Source: CAYMZZ01 sp964395095
Lineage (GTDB): Bacteria; Bacteroidota; Bacteroidia; Chitinophagales; Chitinophagaceae
NCBI GenBank assembly: GCA_964395095.1
Contig: CAYMZZ010000008.1
Location: 183,492-247,491 of the forward strand
Length of the DNA: 64,000 nucleotides
Reading direction: 5' to 3'
The translations under genes and the position numbers were made by a program. The notes beneath the pieces were generated by a model, which worked only from the letters and a program-made list of their open reading frames with translations, ran no database searches and was not told the origin of the DNA. Shown here piece by piece: positions 25,364-34,774 of this stretch; positions within the stretch are counted from its first letter, which is position 1, and the number at the start of each line of letters is the position of its first letter.

Positions 25364-26661
25364 TGAATTATTACAGTACCAACCGCCAGTCGCCCATAGT
25401 TGATTTTCGCCAGGCTACCCTGCAGGGACAGCCTGCCGACAAAGGACTTTATTTTCCGGAATATATTCCGCAGCAGGAAGAATCTTTGTTGCGCAACCTG
25501 GCAGTTTTGCCTGACAGCGAAATTGCCTATAGCGTAATGAAGCCCTATATAGGCGAAGCCATGCCGGAAGCAGTATTACGGCAAATAGTAACCGAAACCC
25601 TGTCATTCCCCATTCCCTTGCGATCGCTGGGCGAATCGGTGTACAGTCTTGAGTTATTTCATGGTCCTACCCTGGCCTTCAAGGATGTGGGCGCCCGGTT
25701 CATGAGCCGGTGCCTGGGTTATTTTTTAAAGAACGAGAAAAGAAAAGTAACCATACTGGTAGCTACATCGGGTGATACAGGGGGTGCCGTGGCCGATGGA
25801 TTTTATAAAGTGCCCGGCACCGAAGTAATAATTCTTTATCCCAAAGGAAAAGTGAGCCCGGTGCAGGAAATGCAAATGACCACCCTGGGCAACAATGTGA
25901 AAGCATTGGAAGTGGAAGGCAATTTTGATGATTGCCAGCAATTGGTGAAGCAGGCATTTGCCGATCCGGAATTGCAGGAAACACATGTACTCAGTTCGGC
26001 CAATAGCATCAACGTGGCACGTTGGTTACCGCAACAGGTTTATTATTTCCTCGCGCTCAGGCAATGGGATCCCACTAAGGAGCCTCCTGTTGTATCAGTA
26101 CCCAGTGGCAATTTTGGTAATATTTGTGCCGGCATCCTGGCCATGCAATCCGGTTTGCCCATCCGGCATTTTATTGCCGCCTGCAATAGCAATGATATTG
26201 TGCCGGACTACTTTGAAACGGGAGATTGGAAACCCCGGCCGGGCATCGCTACCTGGAGCAATGCCATGGATGTGGGTAACCCCAGCAATTTTGTTCGCCT
26301 ACTCGAAATGATGGGGCATCAGGATCATGTATTGAAGCAATTTGTGTCGGCCGACAGGGTAAGTGATGAAGCAACCCTCGAAGCCATCCGTGAACTAAAG
26401 CGGGAGCATCATTACCTGGCCGATCCTCATGGCGCCGTCGCTTACCGGTCATTGAAGCGCTACCTTCAACATCATCCCGGGCAACAGGGAATCTTCCTCG
26501 AAACGGCCCATCCTGTAAAATTTCCGGATGCCATAAAAGCCGCGCTGGGCGAAGAAGTTGCCCTGCCCCCGGAGCTGGCCAGGCGCAAAGGACTACCGAA
26601 AAACAGTATTCCAATGGAACCCGATTATACGCAATTGAAAAAAATTCTGCGCGGCCAGTAA
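25363..26661 (+). CDS. thrC: Threonine synthase
   Basis: A 432-residue PLP enzyme that converts O-phosphohomoserine to threonine. The Schiff-base lysine is in GPTLAFKDVGARF near residue 108; SGDTGGAVADGF binds the cofactor phosphate, and SVPSGNFGNICAG and NAMDVGNPSNF are further family blocks. The start is GTG, shared by one base with the thrB stop; no ATG in frame lies near the conserved N-terminus (NYYSTNRQSP). It is the last gene of the thr operon. Confidence 0.96.
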   Translation: MNYYSTNRQSPIVDFRQATLQGQPADKGLYFPEYIPQQEESLLRNLAVLPDSEIAYSVMKPYIGEAMPEAVLRQIVTETLSFPIPLRSLGESVYSLELFHGPTLAFKDVGARFMSRCLGYFLKNEKRKVTILVATSGDTGGAVADGFYKVPGTEVIILYPKGKVSPVQEMQMTTLGNNVKALEVEGNFDDCQQLVKQAFADPELQETHVLSSANSINVARWLPQQVYYFLALRQWDPTKEPPVVSVPSGNFGNICAGILAMQSGLPIRHFIAACNSNDIVPDYFETGDWKPRPGIATWSNAMDVGNPSNFVRLLEMMGHQDHVLKQFVSADRVSDEATLEAIRELKREHHYLADPHGAVAYRSLKRYLQHHPGQQGIFLETAHPVKFPDAIKAALGEEVALPPELARRKGLPKNSIPMEPDYTQLKKILRGQ

Positions 26662-26669
26662 GCTCACGG

Positions 26670-26700
26670 TTTTCCTGCTGTAAAAGCGGGCGTATCTTTG
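26670..26700 (+). promoter_or_regulatory. Bacteroidota-type promoter before the conserved hypothetical gene
   Basis: TATCTTTG at 26693-26700 fits the -7 consensus TAnnTTTG, and TTTT at 26670-26673 sits 19 bases upstream, where the TTTG-like -33 element is expected. The ATG at 26709 follows almost at once, giving a very short leader. Confidence 0.6.
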
Positions 26701-26708
26701 CAGGGTAA

Positions 26709-27272
26709 ATGCATACCCTGGAACCATACTATAATTGGCGACATATTTATGTGAGTGAAGAAGATCTGCGGTCGCCCTTTTATGGAAGAGACTATTCGGA
26801 ATTTGAATATTCCCTTACCGTATATAATTACTATATCCATCCACAATGGGACGATTTCGGAAGCCGCACGCTCTACCTGAAAGTGCTGATCGCCGACTAT
26901 GATGAAGGCTATGCCGTGCTCGAATTGATAGGCGAATGGAACGATGCCGTGGAGAATGATATCATGGAGCTAAAAAGAGAAGTACTGGATAAATTTATGT
27001 ATGAGCGCATCTATAAGTTCATATTGATAGGAGAGAATGTACTAAATTTTCACAGCGATGGCTGCGATTATTATGAAGAGTTGCTGGAAGAAGTAAGCGA
27101 GAATAATGGATGGGTGGTTTGTTTAAATATGCCTGCGCAGACGCAGTATGATTTTAAACAGGCCCGGCTTCATCAGTATATTGAGTTGGTGGAACTGGAA
27201 AACTGGCGAACTTACAAACCCTTTCATTTGTTCAGAAAAATAGATAATGAGCAAATGGCCCGCTTGCATTGA
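26709..27272 (+). CDS. Conserved hypothetical protein (acidic, aromatic-rich, cytosolic)
   Basis: A 187-residue protein with no signal peptide and no membrane span. It is rich in Tyr, Trp, Glu and Asp (for example YNWRHIYVSEEDLRSPFYG near the start, and VYNYYIHPQWDDFGS). The central part (YLKVLIADYDEGYAVLELIGEWNDAVENDIM) and YKFILIGENVLNFHSDGCDYYEE suggest an alternating strand-helix fold. I recall similar proteins in other Bacteroidota but know of no assigned function. It stands between thrC and sdhC on the same strand and has its own promoter-like box. Confidence 0.75.
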   Translation: MHTLEPYYNWRHIYVSEEDLRSPFYGRDYSEFEYSLTVYNYYIHPQWDDFGSRTLYLKVLIADYDEGYAVLELIGEWNDAVENDIMELKREVLDKFMYERIYKFILIGENVLNFHSDGCDYYEELLEEVSENNGWVVCLNMPAQTQYDFKQARLHQYIELVELENWRTYKPFHLFRKIDNEQMARLH

Positions 27273-27308
27273 CCCAAAACTTTTTATCATTCTTTGCCCA
27301 TGCAACGT

Positions 27309-27316
27309 TATTTTTG
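27309..27316 (+). promoter_or_regulatory. Possible -7 box for the succinate dehydrogenase operon
   Basis: TATTTTTG matches TAnnTTTG, 31 bases before the sdhC ATG at 27347. A clear -33 partner at the best spacing is missing (TTTT at 27282-27285 is a few bases too far). Placement just before the operon is the main support. Confidence 0.4.
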
Positions 27317-27346
27317 CAAAAATTTATCAACCACTTTGTACTGCAT

Positions 27347-28030
27347 ATGAAATGGTCCACACTATTTACTTCCGCGATTGGCAAGAAGCTGGTAATGAGT
27401 TTAACGGGAATTTTCCTGGTGCTTTTCCTGATAGTGCATGTGGGTTTGAACGCCTGTATATGGGCGAATGATGGTGGCGAAATGTTTAACCGGGCCGCCC
27501 ATTTTATGGGGTCCAATGCTGTGCCACGCATCCTTGAAGTGGGTCTTTTTGCCGGTTTTCTGTTGCATATCATCCAGGGCTTCGTGCTCGAGTTTCAGAA
27601 TCGCGCCAAGCGTCGGCAGGGTTATGCTATTCCTATGGGCAATAGGGGTAGTAAATGGTATAGCCGCAGCATGGGCTTGCTGGGAACCTTGTTGCTTTTT
27701 TTCCTGATCATGCATATTGGCCATTTCTGGGTGCCTTCCCGCATCACCGGCCTGCCTCCCGCAAGCTATGATCCCGGGCATCACGACCTCTATTCCGAAA
27801 TGATGGTCGTTTTCCAAAACAATCTGCTGGTTGTAATCCTTTATATTATTGGATGTATTTCATTAGCCTGGCATTTATTGCACGGATTCCAAAGTGCATT
27901 CCGCACCCTGGGTCTCAGCAATCATAAATATATCCGGCTGATCAGTGCCCTGGGAGCAGGATTTTCCATCATCGTGCCGCTCGCCTTTGCGCTGATGCCA
28001 CTGAGCTTTTATTTAGGTTGGATCTCCTGA
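27347..28030 (+). CDS. sdhC: Succinate dehydrogenase / fumarate reductase cytochrome b558 subunit
   Basis: A 227-residue membrane protein with five hydrophobic spans, the single-anchor b558 type of Bacteroidota and Bacillus. Histidines placed to bind two b hemes lie in LIVHVGLN, LLHIIQGF, LIMHIGHFW and LAWHLLHGFQ. It anchors the flavoprotein and iron-sulfur subunits and passes electrons to or from menaquinone. The frame extends 26 codons upstream, but the ATG at 27347 (MKWSTLFTSAIGKKL) is the family start and leaves room for a promoter. The flavoprotein gene follows after 56 bases. Confidence 0.95.
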   Translation: MKWSTLFTSAIGKKLVMSLTGIFLVLFLIVHVGLNACIWANDGGEMFNRAAHFMGSNAVPRILEVGLFAGFLLHIIQGFVLEFQNRAKRRQGYAIPMGNRGSKWYSRSMGLLGTLLLFFLIMHIGHFWVPSRITGLPPASYDPGHHDLYSEMMVVFQNNLLVVILYIIGCISLAWHLLHGFQSAFRTLGLSNHKYIRLISALGAGFSIIVPLAFALMPLSFYLGWIS

Positions 28031-28086
28031 TTCTAAACAAGGATCAGAAATACTATACTGTATCGCCATAAACAATTAGTTGCTGT

Positions 28087-30063
28087 ATGCTCGATTCAAA
28101 GATTCCCGCCGGTCCGCTTGAAGAAAAATGGACCTATTACAAAGGACATTGCAAGCTGGTGAACCCTGCCAATAAGCGCAAGCTCGAAGTGATTGTTGTG
28201 GGTACTGGATTGGCCGGTGCCTCCGCTGCCGCAGCCCTGGGTGAATTGGGTTACCAGGTGAAAGCCTTTTGTTTCCAGGATTCGCCGCGCCGCGCGCACT
28301 CCATTGCCGCGCAGGGTGGTATCAACGCAGCCAAGAACTACCAGAACGATGGCGATTCAGTCTTCCGTCTTTTTTATGATACCATCAAGGGGGGCGACTA
28401 TCGCGCACGCGAAGGCAATGTGCATCGCCTCGCTGAAGTAAGCGTCAATATCATTGATCAATGCGTGGCACAGGGTGTACCCTTTGCCCGCGAATATGGT
28501 GGCCTGCTCAACAACCGCTCCTTCGGCGGTACACAGGTGAAGCGTACTTTTTATGCGGCCGGGCAAACGGGTCAGCAATTGCTGATTGGCGCCTACCAGG
28601 CTCTGGAAAGACAAGTGGCGCTGGGCAACGTTAAGATGTATGCCCGTCACGAAATGCTCGATGTAGTATTGATCGATGGCAAAGCGCGCGGCATCATCGC
28701 CCGCAACCTGGTGAATGGAGAGCTCGAGCGTCATTTCGGTCATGCGGTATTGCTTTGCAGCGGTGGCTATGGCAACGTTTTCTACTTATCCACCAATGCG
28801 ATGGGCAGCAACGTTACTGCCGCATGGAAGGCCCACAAAAAAGGCGCCTTCTTTGGCAATCCCTGCTTTACTCAAATTCACCCCACCTGTATTCCCGTTT
28901 CCGGCGATCACCAAAGCAAACTCACGCTGATGTCGGAATCGCTGCGCAATGACGGACGAATATGGGTTCCCAAACAAAAGAACGATCCACGCAAGCCCAA
29001 CGATATTCCCGAAGAGGAACGCGACTATTATCTCGAACGTCGCTATCCCGCTTTCGGCAACCTGGTGCCCCGCGATGTGGCATCCCGTGCCGCCAAGGAA
29101 CGCTGCGATGCAGGCTATGGCGTGGGTACAACCAAGCAGGCTGTCTATCTCGATTTCCGTTTTAACCTCATCAATAAATATGGCCGCGCCGAAGCCAACA
29201 AGCGCGGTATCCAAAATCCGGACCAGGCCACATTGGTTGCACTGGGTAAGGAAGTAGTGAAGGAAGAATATGGTAACCTTTTCGACATGTACGAAAAAAT
29301 TACCGGCGAAAATCCTTACGAAGTGCCGATGCGCATTTACCCGGCGGTGCACTATACCATGGGTGGCCTGTGGGTGGATTATGAATTGATGACTACCGTG
29401 AAAGGTTTATATGCCCTGGGAGAAGCTAATTTCAGCGACCATGGCGCGAACCGCCTCGGCGCATCAGCGCTGATGCAGGGGCTGGCCGATGGCTATTTTG
29501 TAATTCCCTATACCATCGGTAACTACCTGGCCGATGAAATTGCCACCAAGCCCATTCCTACCTCACATGAAGCATTTGAATCGGCGGAGAAAGCCGTAAG
29601 CGAGCGCATCCATAAACTGATGAGCATACAGGGTAAGCAAACGGCCGAAAGTTTTCATAAACGCCTCGGTAAGATCATGTGGGAAAAATGCGGCATGGCA
29701 CGTAACGAACAAGGGCTGAAAGAAGCCATAAAGCAAATACAGGACCTGAAAAAAGAATTCTGGAGCGATCTGCGCATTCCCGGCGGCATTCAGGAAATGA
29801 ATCCTGAGCTGGACAAAGCCGGACGTGTGGCTGATTTTATAGAACTGGGTGAGTTGATGTGCCAGGATGCGCTTAACCGAAACGAAAGCTGTGGTGGCCA
29901 TTTCCGCGAAGAAAGCCAGACAGAAGAAGGCGAAGCGCTAAGAGACGATTCAAACTACAGCTATGTATCCGCCTGGGAGCACAAGGGCGAACATGAATGG
30001 CAATTGCATAAGGAAACGCTGGAATTTGAAGTGGCGAAACCGACGCAGAGAAGCTATAAGTGA
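28087..30063 (+). CDS. sdhA: Succinate dehydrogenase / fumarate reductase flavoprotein subunit
   Basis: A 658-residue flavoprotein. The FAD loop is VIVVGTGLAGASAAAALGELGY near residue 36 (motif GxGxxG), followed by HSIAAQGGINAAKN, where the His is the FAD-linking position. The active-site region includes HPTCIP, the block RYPAFGNLVPRDVASR with the catalytic Arg, and GLYALGEANFSDHGANRLGASAL. The length (about 640-660) is that of the b558-type enzyme. It oxidises succinate to fumarate or runs in reverse. The stop TGA (30061-30063) overlaps the first bases of an inverted heptamer array. Confidence 0.96.
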   Translation: MLDSKIPAGPLEEKWTYYKGHCKLVNPANKRKLEVIVVGTGLAGASAAAALGELGYQVKAFCFQDSPRRAHSIAAQGGINAAKNYQNDGDSVFRLFYDTIKGGDYRAREGNVHRLAEVSVNIIDQCVAQGVPFAREYGGLLNNRSFGGTQVKRTFYAAGQTGQQLLIGAYQALERQVALGNVKMYARHEMLDVVLIDGKARGIIARNLVNGELERHFGHAVLLCSGGYGNVFYLSTNAMGSNVTAAWKAHKKGAFFGNPCFTQIHPTCIPVSGDHQSKLTLMSESLRNDGRIWVPKQKNDPRKPNDIPEEERDYYLERRYPAFGNLVPRDVASRAAKERCDAGYGVGTTKQAVYLDFRFNLINKYGRAEANKRGIQNPDQATLVALGKEVVKEEYGNLFDMYEKITGENPYEVPMRIYPAVHYTMGGLWVDYELMTTVKGLYALGEANFSDHGANRLGASALMQGLADGYFVIPYTIGNYLADEIATKPIPTSHEAFESAEKAVSERIHKLMSIQGKQTAESFHKRLGKIMWEKCGMARNEQGLKEAIKQIQDLKKEFWSDLRIPGGIQEMNPELDKAGRVADFIELGELMCQDALNRNESCGGHFREESQTEEGEALRDDSNYSYVSAWEHKGEHEWQLHKETLEFEVAKPTQRSYK

Positions 30064-30260
30064 GTTGTAAGTTATAAGTTATAAGTTGTAAGTTTTGGAA
30101 AATGAGGGTAGGGGTGGTGAACAAAGAAGTTCCGGTTATTTACTTTAGGCCCTTATTGCGATTAAATCACCGGGGCCAAAATTTCCCGGACTGATCCAGG
30201 GATTTTTCCAAGAAGCAACTTCTAACTCAATACTTAAAACTTAAAACTTCAAACTTAATA
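30062..30260. repeat. Inverted heptamer array inside the sdh operon
   Basis: The left arm (30062-30096) is GTTGTAA/GTTATAA-type 7-mers starting at the sdhA stop codon. The right arm (30217-30260) is AACTTAA/AACTTCA-type 7-mers ending seven bases before the sdhB ATG. The arms pair imperfectly across about 120 bases. The array fills most of the 203-base gap between sdhA and sdhB, a gap that is much shorter in many relatives. Confidence 0.8.
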
Positions 30261-30266
30261 CTGAAT

Positions 30267-31028
30267 ATGGAACATTACCTCATGAATCTGACCCTCAAAG
30301 TATGGCGGCAAAAGAACGCGAAGGATAAGGGACATTTTGAAACTTACCAGGTAAAGAATATTTCCTCAGAAATGTCGTTCCTGGAAATGATCGATGTGTT
30401 GAATGAGGACCTGGTAAAGGATGGCAAGGATCCTATCGCTTTCGACCATGATTGCCGCGAAGGCATTTGTGGTATGTGTTCCATGTATATCAATGGCCGG
30501 CCACATGGCCCCTGGGAAAATAATACCACCTGTCAGCTTCATATGCGTGCCTATAAGGATGGGGATACCATCACTATTGAGCCCTGGCGCGCCAACTCCT
30601 TCCCGGTTATTAAAGACCTGATGGTAGATCGATCTTCCTTTGACCGCATCATTCAGGCCGGAGGGTATATTTCGGTGAATACGGGTAATGCTGTTGACGC
30701 CAACGCCATTCCCATTGAAAAAGAAAAAGCTGATATGGCTTTTGCCGCGGCAGCCTGTATTGGCTGTGGTGCCTGCGTGGCAGCTTGCAAGAATTCTTCG
30801 GCCCTGCTCTTTGTGTCGGCCAAGGTTGCGCATCTTTCGCTCCTGCCCCAGGGTGAGCCTGAGCGTAAGAACCGGGTGCTGAAAATGGTGGCACAGATGG
30901 ATAAGGAAGGGTTTGGTTCCTGCACCAATACGGGTGCCTGTGAAGCGGTATGCCCCAAAGGCATTTCCATCACCAATATCGCCCGGCTGAATAAGGAATA
31001 CCTGCTGGCCGGACTGGCATCCGAATAA
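30267..31028 (+). CDS. sdhB: Succinate dehydrogenase / fumarate reductase iron-sulfur subunit
   Basis: A 253-residue protein. The N-terminal ferredoxin domain has CREGICGMC (near residue 66) and a later Cys for a [2Fe-2S] cluster. The C-terminal domain has CIGCGACVAAC and CTNTGACEAVCPKG, with the Cys set for the [4Fe-4S] and [3Fe-4S] clusters. It carries electrons between SdhA and the membrane subunit. The start at 30267 (MEHYLM) or at 30282 (MNLTLKVW) are both possible. A transcript from sdhC would pass through the inverted array. Confidence 0.95.
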   Translation: MEHYLMNLTLKVWRQKNAKDKGHFETYQVKNISSEMSFLEMIDVLNEDLVKDGKDPIAFDHDCREGICGMCSMYINGRPHGPWENNTTCQLHMRAYKDGDTITIEPWRANSFPVIKDLMVDRSSFDRIIQAGGYISVNTGNAVDANAIPIEKEKADMAFAAAACIGCGACVAACKNSSALLFVSAKVAHLSLLPQGEPERKNRVLKMVAQMDKEGFGSCTNTGACEAVCPKGISITNIARLNKEYLLAGLASE

Positions 31029-31071
31029 GCTTTTCTCCCCGCACGCAATAAATAGGCCGTTTTTTGCGATT

Positions 31072-34000
31072 TTGATAATAAACTCGCTGCTTTTGAGCGT
31101 TTTACGCAGAATATGGCTTATACAGGTCCTGGTATTCTTTGTGCTGCTGGCCAGCGCCCAGGATCCCCTGCCTTTTACTTCCAACCAGCGTAGCGCCAAA
31201 TTCGCCATACAATCGGACACAATTGTACTGGATACCGCCAGCATTATTCCCAAAACCCTTCAGGTCGAAGGCATCGATCCCGCCACCTATCGGCTCGATG
31301 AAGTGCATGCCAGGCTGGTCTGGCTTATCAAACCTTCTGCCGACTCCGTGCGGGTGCGTTGGCGCAGCTTTGGCTTTTCCCTGGCCGCCAACCGGCAGCG
31401 GATGCGCTACGACAGCATCAGCAACAATATGGCCCTCACGCCTTATGAATTCAACAATGAACTAACCGATGCACAAAAGGGTGTTTTCAACTTTGGCGAC
31501 ATCAGGGCCGAGGGAAGCTTTGGCCGGCAAATCGCGTTTGGCAATAGCCAGGATGCCGTTCTTAATTCCACGCTCAACATGCAGCTCAGCGGCATGCTGG
31601 GCGATAGTATCGAAATACAGGCAGCCATAACGGATAACAATATTCCCATACAACCCGACGGCACCACACAGCAACTGAACGAATTTGACCAGGTGTTCCT
31701 GCAATTCAGCAAGAAAAACTGGAAACTGAACCTGGGTGATATCGATTTAAGGCAGAACCAAAGTTATTTTCTCAATTTCTACAAACGCCTGCAGGGTGTT
31801 TCCTTTCAAACCAAAAATGCGATTGGTAAAAACAAAGAATCGAATACACTTGTGAGCGGTTCCATCGCCAAGGGTAAATTCACGCGAAATGTATTCCAGG
31901 GACTCGAGGGTAACCAGGGTCCTTACCGACTCACGGGTGCCAACAGCGAAGCCTTTTTCATTATCCTGGCCAACACGGAAAGGGTGTTTGTAGATGGACA
32001 ATTGCTCCAGCGCGGCGAAGACCAGGACTATGTGATCAATTACAATACCGCGGAAGTAACATTTACACCGCGACGGATGATTACCAAAGACAGCCGTATT
32101 CAAATTGAATTTGAATACGCCGACCGTAATTATCTGAATGCCAATTTTTATCTAAACCAGGAATTCAGTTTTAATCAGAAACTTAAATTACGCATTGGCG
32201 CTTTTACCAACAGCGATGCGCGCAATTCGCAGATCAACCAGATACTGGATGAACCTCAGAAACAGTTTCTGGCCAACCTGGGCGACAGCATACAAAGAGC
32301 TTTTTATCCATCGGCCACACTCGACACTTTTGCAGCCGGCAAGGTTTTGTACGAAAAAGTATATACGGGCACGGCTCCCGACCTCGACTCCTTCTACCGC
32401 TATTCTACCGATCCCAATCTTGCCAAATACAATTTGTCGTTTGTGAATGTAGGTTTTGGCAATGGTAATTACGTAAGCGATTTCAATGGTGCCAATGGAA
32501 AGGTTTATTCCTATGTAGAACCGGTGAACGGCGTGCCACAGGGTAGTTTTGAACCCATTACCATACTGGTTACCCCCAAGACCCAGCAACTGGTGAACCT
32601 GGGGCTCGACTATGATGTGGGCAAGGGTACGCAGGCACGGGCCGAGCTGGCCATGAGCAATTATGATGTGAATACTTTCTCCAAAATTGATAATGGCGAC
32701 GACAAGGGATTTGCCGGAAAATTTGGCATTACGAAAACGGATACCCTTCGCCGGGAAAAAGGCCTGCAATTGCAGACTTCAGTCGACTATGAATTTGTGC
32801 AAAGAAAGTTTCGGCCATTGGAGCGTTTGCGCACTGTGGAGTTTTCCCGCGATTGGGGTTTACCGCTGCTGGTAGTGCCACAGGATGAAAAGATACTTCG
32901 CCTCGCCGCCGGACTTAAAGACAAGCGAAAACATCAGCTTCAATACCGCTTTACCCATTACAGCAGGGGAGCTGATTATCGTGGGGGACAACAGGCCCTG
33001 CAACATAGCGCCGACTGGAAGGGCTGGCAATTCAACAATGAACTCGTGATTACCCGTTTCAACAGCAACCTGGAAAAGGGACAGTTTCTTCGGCCTACCA
33101 TCGATCTGAGCAAGCAATTGAAGCGAATGGGCAATTACCGACTGGGTATCCGCTATGCCCTGGAACATAATGCCGTTCGCGACCGCGCGGAAGATACCTT
33201 AACCTTCAACGCTTTTTATTTCGACAACTGGTCGGTATATCTGCGTTCCGATGAATCGAAGTCGAACCGCTATGGGATTACATTCTTTAGCCGGATGGAT
33301 AAGTATCAGTATGGCAAAAGTTTTCTGAAAGGTGACCGAAGTTATAATTTGAACCTGACGACAGAATTATTGGCCAACCCGAAAAGACAGCTTTTATTGA
33401 ATGCCACTTTTCGAAAACTGGATATCATCAATCCGCTCGTATCACGACAGGAGGCGGATGAGTCGATCCTGGGAAGGGTGGAATACGTAATGAACGAATG
33501 GAAGGGACTGCTGACCGGCAATTTTTTGTATGAAGTGGGAGCGGGGCAGGAGCAGCGGCGCGACCTGGCCTACCTCGAAGTGCCGGCTGGCACCGGGGTT
33601 TATGCCTGGATCGATTATAATGCAGACGGCGTGCAGCAATTGAATGAGTTTGAACTGGCGGCTTTTCCCGACCAGGCCAAATTCATCCGCATTTTGACGC
33701 CCACCAATGAATTCATCAAGGCGAATTATATCACATTCAACTATAGCCTGGGGCTTAATCCCCGGGCTATCTGGAATAAAGCGGATACAAAAGGGTTCGC
33801 AAAATTCCTGGCACGATTCAACTATTCCACCTCACTGCAAACCAACCGGAAGGCCCTGAGCGATGGTAATTTCGCCTTTAACCCTTTTAAGTACGAAGTA
33901 AACGACACTGCCCTCATCACCCTCAATACCATCACGGCACATACCATTTCCTTCAACCGTTTCAGCAGTAAATGGGGTATCGATTTCAATAACCTTCGCA

Positions 34001-34581
34001 ACAATGGGAAAGCCCTGCTTACCTACGGCTATGAGAGCCGCACCCTGCGCGACTGGACCGCTAAACTGCGCGTGAACTTCAGCCGCTCGGTTTCCATGAC
34101 CCTCAATAGCCGGACGGCAAGCAATGCATTGAATACACCCAACGCGCAGTTCGATAATAGAAACTATGAACTTTCTATCCGCAGTGTTGAACCCGGCATT
34201 GCCTTTATAAAGGGAACATCGTTTCGGCTGGCACTGGCATATAAGCTGGAACAGAAAGAAAATAAACCGCAGTTTGGGGGTGAAACCAGCCGCTCCCATG
34301 CGTTTAATCTCGAAACCAAGTATAATGTGCTGCAGAATAGTTCCATCGCCGGAAAATTCACCTATAACAATATAGACTTTAATGCCGTTAACGGCAACAC
34401 GACTACCGTGAGTTATACCATGCTCGATGGTCTGCTTCCCGGCCGCAACCTTTTGTGGTCGCTTACGCTTACCAAGCGTCTATTGAATAACCTCGAGTTG
34501 AATTTTCAATACGACGGAAGAAAACCGGCCGAAGCGAGGACGGTGCATATTGGAAGGGCGGCGATTACGGCGTTGTTTTAA
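31072..34581 (+). CDS. Giant outer-membrane beta-barrel protein, conserved in Bacteroidota
   Basis: A 1169-residue protein with a signal peptide (RRIWLIQVLVFFVLLASAQ). Residues 20-150 are a beta domain; the following part (RAEGSFGRQIAFGNSQDAVLNSTLNMQLSG, then LQFSKKNWKLNLGDIDLRQ) is reminiscent of SprA-type gliding/secretion proteins. From about residue 350 there are many alternating amphipathic strands with aromatic ends, as in a large porin-like barrel. There is no ATG: TTG at 31072 or 31093 must start it. It lies 44 bases after sdhB but need not belong to that operon. The function is unknown; SprA itself is twice as long. Confidence 0.75.
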   Translation: MIINSLLLSVLRRIWLIQVLVFFVLLASAQDPLPFTSNQRSAKFAIQSDTIVLDTASIIPKTLQVEGIDPATYRLDEVHARLVWLIKPSADSVRVRWRSFGFSLAANRQRMRYDSISNNMALTPYEFNNELTDAQKGVFNFGDIRAEGSFGRQIAFGNSQDAVLNSTLNMQLSGMLGDSIEIQAAITDNNIPIQPDGTTQQLNEFDQVFLQFSKKNWKLNLGDIDLRQNQSYFLNFYKRLQGVSFQTKNAIGKNKESNTLVSGSIAKGKFTRNVFQGLEGNQGPYRLTGANSEAFFIILANTERVFVDGQLLQRGEDQDYVINYNTAEVTFTPRRMITKDSRIQIEFEYADRNYLNANFYLNQEFSFNQKLKLRIGAFTNSDARNSQINQILDEPQKQFLANLGDSIQRAFYPSATLDTFAAGKVLYEKVYTGTAPDLDSFYRYSTDPNLAKYNLSFVNVGFGNGNYVSDFNGANGKVYSYVEPVNGVPQGSFEPITILVTPKTQQLVNLGLDYDVGKGTQARAELAMSNYDVNTFSKIDNGDDKGFAGKFGITKTDTLRREKGLQLQTSVDYEFVQRKFRPLERLRTVEFSRDWGLPLLVVPQDEKILRLAAGLKDKRKHQLQYRFTHYSRGADYRGGQQALQHSADWKGWQFNNELVITRFNSNLEKGQFLRPTIDLSKQLKRMGNYRLGIRYALEHNAVRDRAEDTLTFNAFYFDNWSVYLRSDESKSNRYGITFFSRMDKYQYGKSFLKGDRSYNLNLTTELLANPKRQLLLNATFRKLDIINPLVSRQEADESILGRVEYVMNEWKGLLTGNFLYEVGAGQEQRRDLAYLEVPAGTGVYAWIDYNADGVQQLNEFELAAFPDQAKFIRILTPTNEFIKANYITFNYSLGLNPRAIWNKADTKGFAKFLARFNYSTSLQTNRKALSDGNFAFNPFKYEVNDTALITLNTITAHTISFNRFSSKWGIDFNNLRNNGKALLTYGYESRTLRDWTAKLRVNFSRSVSMTLNSRTASNALNTPNAQFDNRNYELSIRSVEPGIAFIKGTSFRLALAYKLEQKENKPQFGGETSRSHAFNLETKYNVLQNSSIAGKFTYNNIDFNAVNGNTTTVSYTMLDGLLPGRNLLWSLTLTKRLLNNLELNFQYDGRKPAEARTVHIGRAAITALF

Positions 34582-34582
34582 G

Positions 34583-34774
34583 TAATACGTTATACGTTGT
34601 ACGTATTGTGTGGTTGAGAGTTTAAGGTTTAAAGTTTAAGGTTTAGGGTTGAAGGTTATCTGAAGAGGTGATTTAGGATCTGGGATATTAAAAATTGTTT
34701 GAGAATAATCTGCCCAATTTGAATTTCCTTTAAACCTTAAACTCTAAACCCTAAACTCTAAACATTAAACCTAA
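34583..34774. repeat. Inverted heptamer array (AAACCTT type) with a TTRTACG prelude
   Basis: At 34583-34610 there are TTATACG/TTGTACG 7-mers. The left arm (34616-34656) is GTTTAAR-type units and the right arm (34731-34774) is its inverse, made of TTAAACC/CTAAACC/CTAAACT units; the spacer is about 75 bases. The array lies between convergent genes. The right arm runs into the last codons of ychF (FNV and TAG, 34758-34760). Confidence 0.82.

Noticed and set aside
27269..27346. Longer SdhC starting 26 codons upstream
   Set aside because: It would overlap the preceding gene's end, and the family start is MKWSTLFTSAIG at 27347.
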